A stretch of 64,000 nucleotides of DNA from Heterotrichella gracilis (lineage: Eukaryota > Sar > Xanthophyceae > Tribonematales > Xanthonemataceae), in assembly GCA_032358255.1 (NCBI GenBank), contig JAULBX010031370.1, forward strand, positions 1-64,000. Direction: 5' to 3'. Below the pieces are notes generated by a model. The model was not told the DNA's origin, did not search any database, and was given only the letters and a program-made list of their open reading frames with translations. Within the stretch, counting starts at the first letter, position 1, and each line of letters starts with the position of its first letter. Positions 59,001 to 64,000 of the stretch are shown here, piece by piece. The position numbers were made by a program, and so were the translations under genes.

Positions 59001-61432
59001 ACTGCGCCGGTCACGATGCAGCCCACAAACATCCCGGCGCCTGCAAGGGGGATGTACAGTATGGATGAGTGGAGTCAAGGGGCAGCGTGATAAAAAACTC
59101 AAACATTTTTCTAACAACAATAAAGCAACAAGAAATACAGGCATACGAAAGGATAAAGCAACATATAACAAATAAACTGAATAACTGCTCCCTATCAGGC
59201 ACTCCATCAGTACTAGATGCCTGTGTGCTGTCAAACCCAGACTTTGTCGCTGCCCACGCATGCCTTGCACCCATTCAGAACCCTTTCCAGAGTTTCAAGT
59301 CACCCACCCACCACCCTCCCATGCCCGCCCGCACCTGTCTGCGCCCCCATGGCAAGGTCCAGGTTGTTGTGGCGCACAGCGGCTATGGAAGAGGACAGGT
59401 CGGGGGCACCGTTGCCCAGCGCAAGGAAGGTGACTGCGGGAAATTGGGAGATGGGTGGGTGGAGTGGGGCATGACAGGGGCATGACAGGGCGTTCAAGTG
59501 TGGGGGTTACTCAGGGCCATGACAGGGCGTTCAAGTGTGGGGATTGGGCAGGATGTTGTGGGATTTGATGGCAACAAGCCTGCCACATGCCACAAAGGGA
59601 TGCACACAAGCGTATGTCAGCTGCCATGCCGCCAGTATACCCACAAAAAATAGGGAACCAAGGCGCAAGCACCACCCGTAACCCTGCACCATGTGTGCCC
59701 CACCTCCCGCGGCAAGCTGATGTCCTGCGACAGCTGCGCATGCGCATACACCACATGAAAGCCTAAATCCCACACCCCACAACCATGCACCAGTATCCTG
59801 CGTGACCCACCTCCCGCGAACCGCGGCGGCAGGCCCATGTCCTGCGACAGCTGCGACAGGGTGGGCGAGAAAAACTCCTCCGCTGTGGAGCCAAGTATAC
59901 GGAACACCAGCAGCAGCTCAAGCAGCAGGAGCACCTGCGGGGGGGGTAGGGTCAGGGTCTAGGGTTTAGGGTTAAGTGTCAACCCCGGTGTGCCGGTGCT
60001 GGGCGCAGTGTGGGTGTGCACGGTGCGGGGCAGGTAGCGGGTGGTGTTGCGGGGGTGGCTGTGGCGTGGCGTGCATGTCTGCGTGAAGTTGGGGCACACA
60101 TTATGCATGTGGGTAGGATGTGGGTGGGCGAGTTTGGGTGGGTGGTGGGCAATGTGGGGTGTGGATAGCAGCGCCCTACCTGTAGCAGCAGCTTTGGTAG
60201 CCACCCCAGTGGCTTCACATGGCAGTAGTACAGCTCCAGGTAGTTGACCAGCGACTCTGCAGGGGTGGGGAGGAGGGTGGGGGTGAGGAGTTTGGTCTAG
60301 GGTTCAGAATCTAGGTATAGGGTTTAGGTTTAGGATCTAGGTTAAAGGACCACGCTGTTCCTGGTCACCATGACCCACCAGGCACCTGTACCAACCAATT
60401 GGTAAGACACCCCACCCTCTACCCTCCACCACTGGGACCCATAGGACCCACCATGAACACCAGGCATGACGTCTGCCTGGTACCACCCCATGCGCACGTC
60501 ATGCAATATGCACTGGTGGTGGGCAGACAACCCACTAATAGGTGTGTACCACCTGTGTGGCACTCCTCCCTGGCATGCGCACACTGGCAGCTGCGTGAAA
60601 AACCCACGGGCACCACACCACACCACACCCACACCCACACCCACCACCGTACCCACTTAGCGAAGGCATGGCGCCACCCCCATGCGCATGTCAATATGGT
60701 TTGGTGGCAGGCTGGTCACCCACCCACTTCCTAGTGAGTACCCACCTGTGTGGCACTGCTCCCTGACGTGCGCGCATTGCTGGGCCGCTGGCAGCTGCGT
60801 GACAAACTCACAGGCACCACACCCCCAACCCCACCCACGTATACCCCCCCCCCTACCCACCCAAGCGAAGGCATGTGGCCCACCCTCCCAAGCGCATGTC
60901 CTGCACTAGGGTTGGTTGGCACAATCAAGCCACTGGTGTACCCACCTGTGTGGCACTGCTCCCTGACGTGCGCGCACTGCTGGCCCGCTGGCAGCTGCGT
61001 GACAAACTCACAGTCCGTTGCCTGCAGGGGCAACGCGCACCAAGGCAAGACCTCAGCTCTTGCCGGCAGAGAGAAAGTATAATGCTGCCAGTGGCAGCCT
61101 CGGTGTCACTGGCAAGTGCTCATATGAGCCACTTGCCAGTGCCCAGAACCAGGTAGGTGGGCACTGACTTAGTCATGCATGGCCCTGGTGTCCCCGGTAC
61201 AGTGAGGTCGAGTGGCAAGGTAGATAGCAAGGCAGTGGCCTGGTTGTGTAAAGTGCTGGTTGCGTTGTCCCAATTGACCCATGTTCCAGCAGGCAGGCAC
61301 CCACACCTTTAGGATGGGTTGTGACACCAAGGACCGGTGCACTGGCGGGAAGCTGAGCTTGGCGCTTGTGGGGCGAAGGGTGGCCAGGCATCCCAGCAGG
61401 ACCACCGGGAAGAGCCATCTAGGTAGCGTCAT
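56094..61432 (-). CDS. Cation/calcium exchanger, NCLX/CCX type
   Basis: Ten exons: 61432-61307, 61021-60946, 60256-60180, 59934-59811, 59433-59335, 59040-58895, 58709-58609, 58198-58021, 57670-57337, 57103-56094; 756 aa, phases fit. A signal peptide (MTLPRWLFPVVLLGCLATLR) is followed by the Cys-rich CEFVTQLPAGQQCAHVREQC lumenal segment and VNYLELYYCHV. Alpha-1 repeat: FRILGSTAEEFFSPTLSQLS, VTFLALGNGAPDLSSSIAAV. Alpha-2 repeat: GLTVLAWGNSVADLSTNIAM, CFAGPLFNMLLGLGLG. These are the GNGAPD/GNS ion-binding motifs of the family, which swaps Ca2+ for Na+, K+ or H+ across mitochondrial or endomembranes. The central cytosolic loop is phosphosite-rich (exon 8) and His-rich (exon 9). The last exon encodes the whole second half without introns. 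Confidence 0.93.
59698..59755 (-). repeat. Echo of CCX exon 4 end
   Basis: Plus-strand CCCCACCTCCCGCGGCAAGC and TGATGTCCTGCGACAGCTGC copy CCCACCTCCCGCGAACCGCG and CCATGTCCTGCGACAGCTGC at 59806-59852, donor included. Confidence 0.9.
60538..60815 (-). repeat. Two extra tandem copies of CCX exon 2
   Basis: The true exon 2 (61021-60946) is repeated at about 60733-60815 and 60538-60615, spaced about 200-210 bp. The first copy reads CEFVTQLPAAQQCAHVREQC and keeps a GTGGGT donor, but the CTGCAG acceptor is gone. The second has a deletion and more changes. TGTGTGGCACTGCTCCCTGA is shared by the true exon and the first copy. Confidence 0.93.
61107..61141. repeat. Near-perfect palindrome in CCX intron 1
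   Basis: CACTGGCAAGTG, CTCATATGAG, C, CACTTGCCAGTG: 12-bp arms flank a palindromic 10-bp centre with one extra base. It could form a cruciform or be the remnant of a small fold-back insertion. Confidence 0.8.
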
Positions 61433-62419
61433 TGCGGTGAACGGGTGCTGAGGAGTCAAGACGGTCTCCTCCGCTCAGGTTGGGTGCACGGCATGCTCTG
61501 GCAGCGACAGTCCATGCATGCTACCGGTGGCTGTTCTCTGTTCAGTAGTTGCCCAGGTGATATCCCTGGTCTCTTGCCACTACTCTCGGCGTTTGCACTT
61601 GTGTTTTCTGGTGGGTTTGCAAGTTGTGCGACGAAAAGAACCGGAAAGGAGGTAGTCTGTTAGCACCAGCTTGGGAGTGCTGGTTCGCTAGGATGTGGAC
61701 CGTGCCAGGCGCTACAGATATAGAAATACGTTAAGTGTTAACATGTAAGCAATGAACTGCTCGCCTTTAACTGAAGTTGGTGGGAATCGGATGTTTTATG
61801 TGGGCAACAACCGAGACACTCCTCCTACCAGTTCAAAGACCGCCGGTGTCGAGGAGGTTCCAAGAGTGCAAACAGCAGGATTATATCACTTGTAGTAGAA
61901 CACAAAGCGAATAACTAGCGTCTTGACATCGGGGTTGAAGTTTCACATAGAAATCGACCCAAGTTTGCTTGGCAAAAACACCACCGATACCCACCGTCCG
62001 TCCAACGGTGGCGGGTCAAGGGGGAGTACGAAACAAAAGCCCAAAAAACAGTTGGGCACACCTTTCGAAGTCCAGCTCAAAACACTCCAAACACAAGCCC
62101 TCGTAAAGCTAATTGCTGCTGAGTGCTGAAGGTTGCTAGCCAGTATCGCTGTCGAATTGACGCGTAGGCAGCCAACCGAGACATTAAAGTGCTCATTTAA
62201 TACCTAGTCAGACGCACCAACCCACTCCAACCCGATACCAACGCCAGGGCTCTGTTCGAGGCAACTTGCCGCTTGATACCACACAACGGGTCACAATACG
62301 GCTTAAGGTAGCTTGCTGCTACTCTGAAGAGAAGGCAGATCTCCCGTAACGCTTGTGGCGTATTTTGGAAACTTACCCGTACATCCCCTCCAGTCAGCTA
62401 CTGCACAGCTCAAGGCACC
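61433..62419. other. Divergent intergenic region, CCX (-) and PLAC8 (+)
   Basis: No gene or RNA was recognised. It should hold both promoters. Sequence composition from 61700 to 62400 is less GC-rich than the flanks. Confidence 0.5.
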
Positions 62420-63967
62420 ATGTCTGCTCCTATCCCCCACTGGCACACGGGCGTGTTTGACATCTGCGCCGATGCAACCACCTGTGAGCTTCCAGACCCG
62501 TTGCTTGATCCCTTTGCCCCATCTTGCTACCTAGTTGGTGTGCCACACCTCTCCCCTTTGGACCCTTGATCGTTGCAAGCTGGCAAGGGAGTGAAGCAAA
62601 ACTCTTGGGACACCTCACACGTCATGCCTTGGCTGCAACTTGTCGTGTGAGGTGTGGCACACCTTGCGCCCAGTCATTGCACAAAAATTGTAAAAATTGA
62701 TCCTCCCCAGCAACAAGCAGTCTAGACAGTGCCAGGTGGAACCAGGTGGCGTTGCTGAGCGAAGTCGACTGCTCTGGCTGTGTTGCTGGAATGCACATAA
62801 GTAACTAACTAGCTGGTTAAAGTGACCTGCACACCTGGCACACACCAGGACACCTGGCACACACCAGGCTGTGCGAGTGCCACTGCCTGGCCACCCCCAG
62901 GCCTTGACTGCCAGCCACTTACTCCTCACCCACCTGCAAGCACCCCTCCCGGCCCAGCAACATACACACCTGCCTGAGACCCCTTCCCCCCCACCCTAGG
63001 AGGCAATCACCCCTCCACTTGCAGCCACCCCCCTGTATCGGTCCAGAAAGTAACGCCACCCCCTTGCTGCGCAGGCGCCCTGGGCTATGGCCTCACCCCC
63101 TGCCTCCATGGGGACAACCTGAGCAGGCTCGAGGGGAAGAATGGGCCGGGGCCCTGCCTCATGTATGCCCTGGCCAGCTGCTGCTGCCTGCAGACACGTG
63201 AGTATGTAGCTAGATCCTTCCAGGCAGTGCCTCTGGAGTACATCTCCGTACTGGCAACCCCCACCACCTCCAGATACAACCCTGTGCCCAGGGCACATGC
63301 CAAGCACCTGCTGCCTGTAGATGCGTGAGTGATTGAGTGAGTCCCAATGCGTTTGTGAGCATGCAACCGGACCAGCAATTAGTTAGCAAGTAGCTAGCAA
63401 GCTGTATGTGGGGTTTTAGAGTTGAGCATTAGGGTTTCACTCCCCTCCCCGCGCCCCTGCAGTTGTGGCCCGCCCTGTGCGCCGGAAGATCCGGGAGACC
63501 TTTGACTTGCCTGAGGACCCCTGCAGCGACACCTGCATACACTGCTGGTGCTCGCCTTGCGCAACCTGCCAGGAGACCAGGGAAATCAAGGTACGGCCAG
63601 GGCAGTACCCCATTGTGTGCCCCACAGGCCATGCAGTCTTGTTGTTTGCCTGCATACACTGGTGTAGGGTTTAGGGTTTAGGTCCAGTTTCAGCATTAAA
63701 CTGTCCCCTGCGTCACGTCCCTCACAAATGCCAAGTGTGCTGCTGAAATGCATGTGGCCGACCAACCGTGCCATGCATATGCTGCTGGCGCTAACCAGCA
63801 CCCCCAAAGCTCTTACCCCCCCCTTATCCTGTGCCACCCGCCTCCCCCCCCGTCACTGACCCTCCCCTCCCCCCCTCCCCCTGCAGCGCCGCTCCGCGCT
63901 GCTCACCAAGCCCCTCTACGTGTACAGTGCATACACGCAGCCCCCCAAGGACCAGATGATGTCCTGA
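62420..63967 (+). CDS. PLAC8 (Cys-rich, cornifelin/FCR-like) family protein
   Basis: Exons 62420-62483, 63075-63197, 63463-63590, 63887-63967; 131 aa, the usual single-domain size. MSAPIPHWHTGVFDICADAT gives the opening W-x-x-G-x-F-D-C motif, followed by ALGYGLTPCLHGDNLSRLEG, PCLMYALASCCCLQ, then VRRKIRETFDLPEDPCSDTC and HCWCSPCATCQETREIK, the conserved R-x-K/F-x-LP-P-C-x-D-C and CCxPCALCQExRE motifs. PLAC8 proteins are small membrane-associated proteins; plant members affect organ size, Cd2+ resistance and Ca2+ fluxes. The role here is unknown. Exon 3 and 4 joins are exact; the polyadenylation site is beyond the window. Confidence 0.9.
63306..63335 (+). repeat. Echo of PLAC8 exon 2 end with donor
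   Basis: CCTGCTGCCTGTAGATGCGT and GAGTGA copy GCTGCTGCCTGCAGACACGT and GAGTAT at 63181-63203; the GTGAGT donor survives. Confidence 0.8.
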
Positions 63968-64000
63968 GGCGACCAGATGATGGGCACATAAGGGCAAGGC

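Overview
This is nuclear DNA of a green alga (Chlorophyta, most likely Chlorophyceae). The evidence is GC-rich coding sequence, many small GT-AG introns, TGTAA (not AATAAA) near-upstream polyadenylation motifs behind most genes, a nuclear gene for a plastid ribosomal protein with a transit-like leader, and a SAC1-type transporter with TrkA-C domains. TTTAGGG/CCCTAAA (Arabidopsis-type telomere heptamer) runs are scattered through almost every intron. I cannot name the genus. All gene models were built by reading exons, GT/AG sites and codon phase by hand; in each complete model the exon lengths sum to a multiple of three.

Layout: a Fluc/CrcB-type fluoride channel (-, 150-2147, perhaps running off the left edge); a 20-exon SLC13/SAC1-like transporter (+, 3594-13964); DJ-1/PfpI protein (-, 15492-17241); a 16-exon RecD2-like DNA helicase (+, 17661-27204); a class B DnaJ (-, 28201-31096); plastid ribosomal protein uS5c (-, 32247-33289); V-ATPase subunit G (-, 34375-35301); cytosolic ribosomal protein uL3 (+, 35651-38757); a small HVA-type TUDOR protein (-, 40213-41149); a signal-peptide-peptidase-like GxGD protease (+, 42624-46262); an F-box-like LRR protein (+, 47182-49427); an MCMDC2-like degenerate MCM (-, 50154-54542); an NCLX/CCX-type cation/calcium exchanger (-, 56094-61432); and a PLAC8 protein (+, 62420-63967). 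These are ordinary unlinked eukaryotic genes. Several pairs are divergent with short shared 5' regions (DJ-1/RecD, V-ATPase G/uL3).

The most unusual structure is not a gene. At more than 25 places an exon edge, with its splice site and often a TTTAGGG-like tail, is repeated once to three times as a decayed copy in the neighbouring intron or 3' flank. I call these exon-edge echoes. They occur in 10 of the 14 genes, on both strands, and at both donor and acceptor edges. Some keep an open frame and usable splice sites, so they look like raw material for new exons and shifted splice sites. The other notable items are several fold-back (long inverted repeat) elements, one with 44-bp perfect arms; a SAC1-like transporter that lacks both conserved Asn-Asn motifs and carries a roughly 730-residue loop with a repeated SPFGA motif; a bacterial-type RecD2 helicase in a nuclear genome; and an MCMDC2 homologue.

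I saw no tRNA, rRNA, CRISPR array, retrovirus-like element or viral gene.
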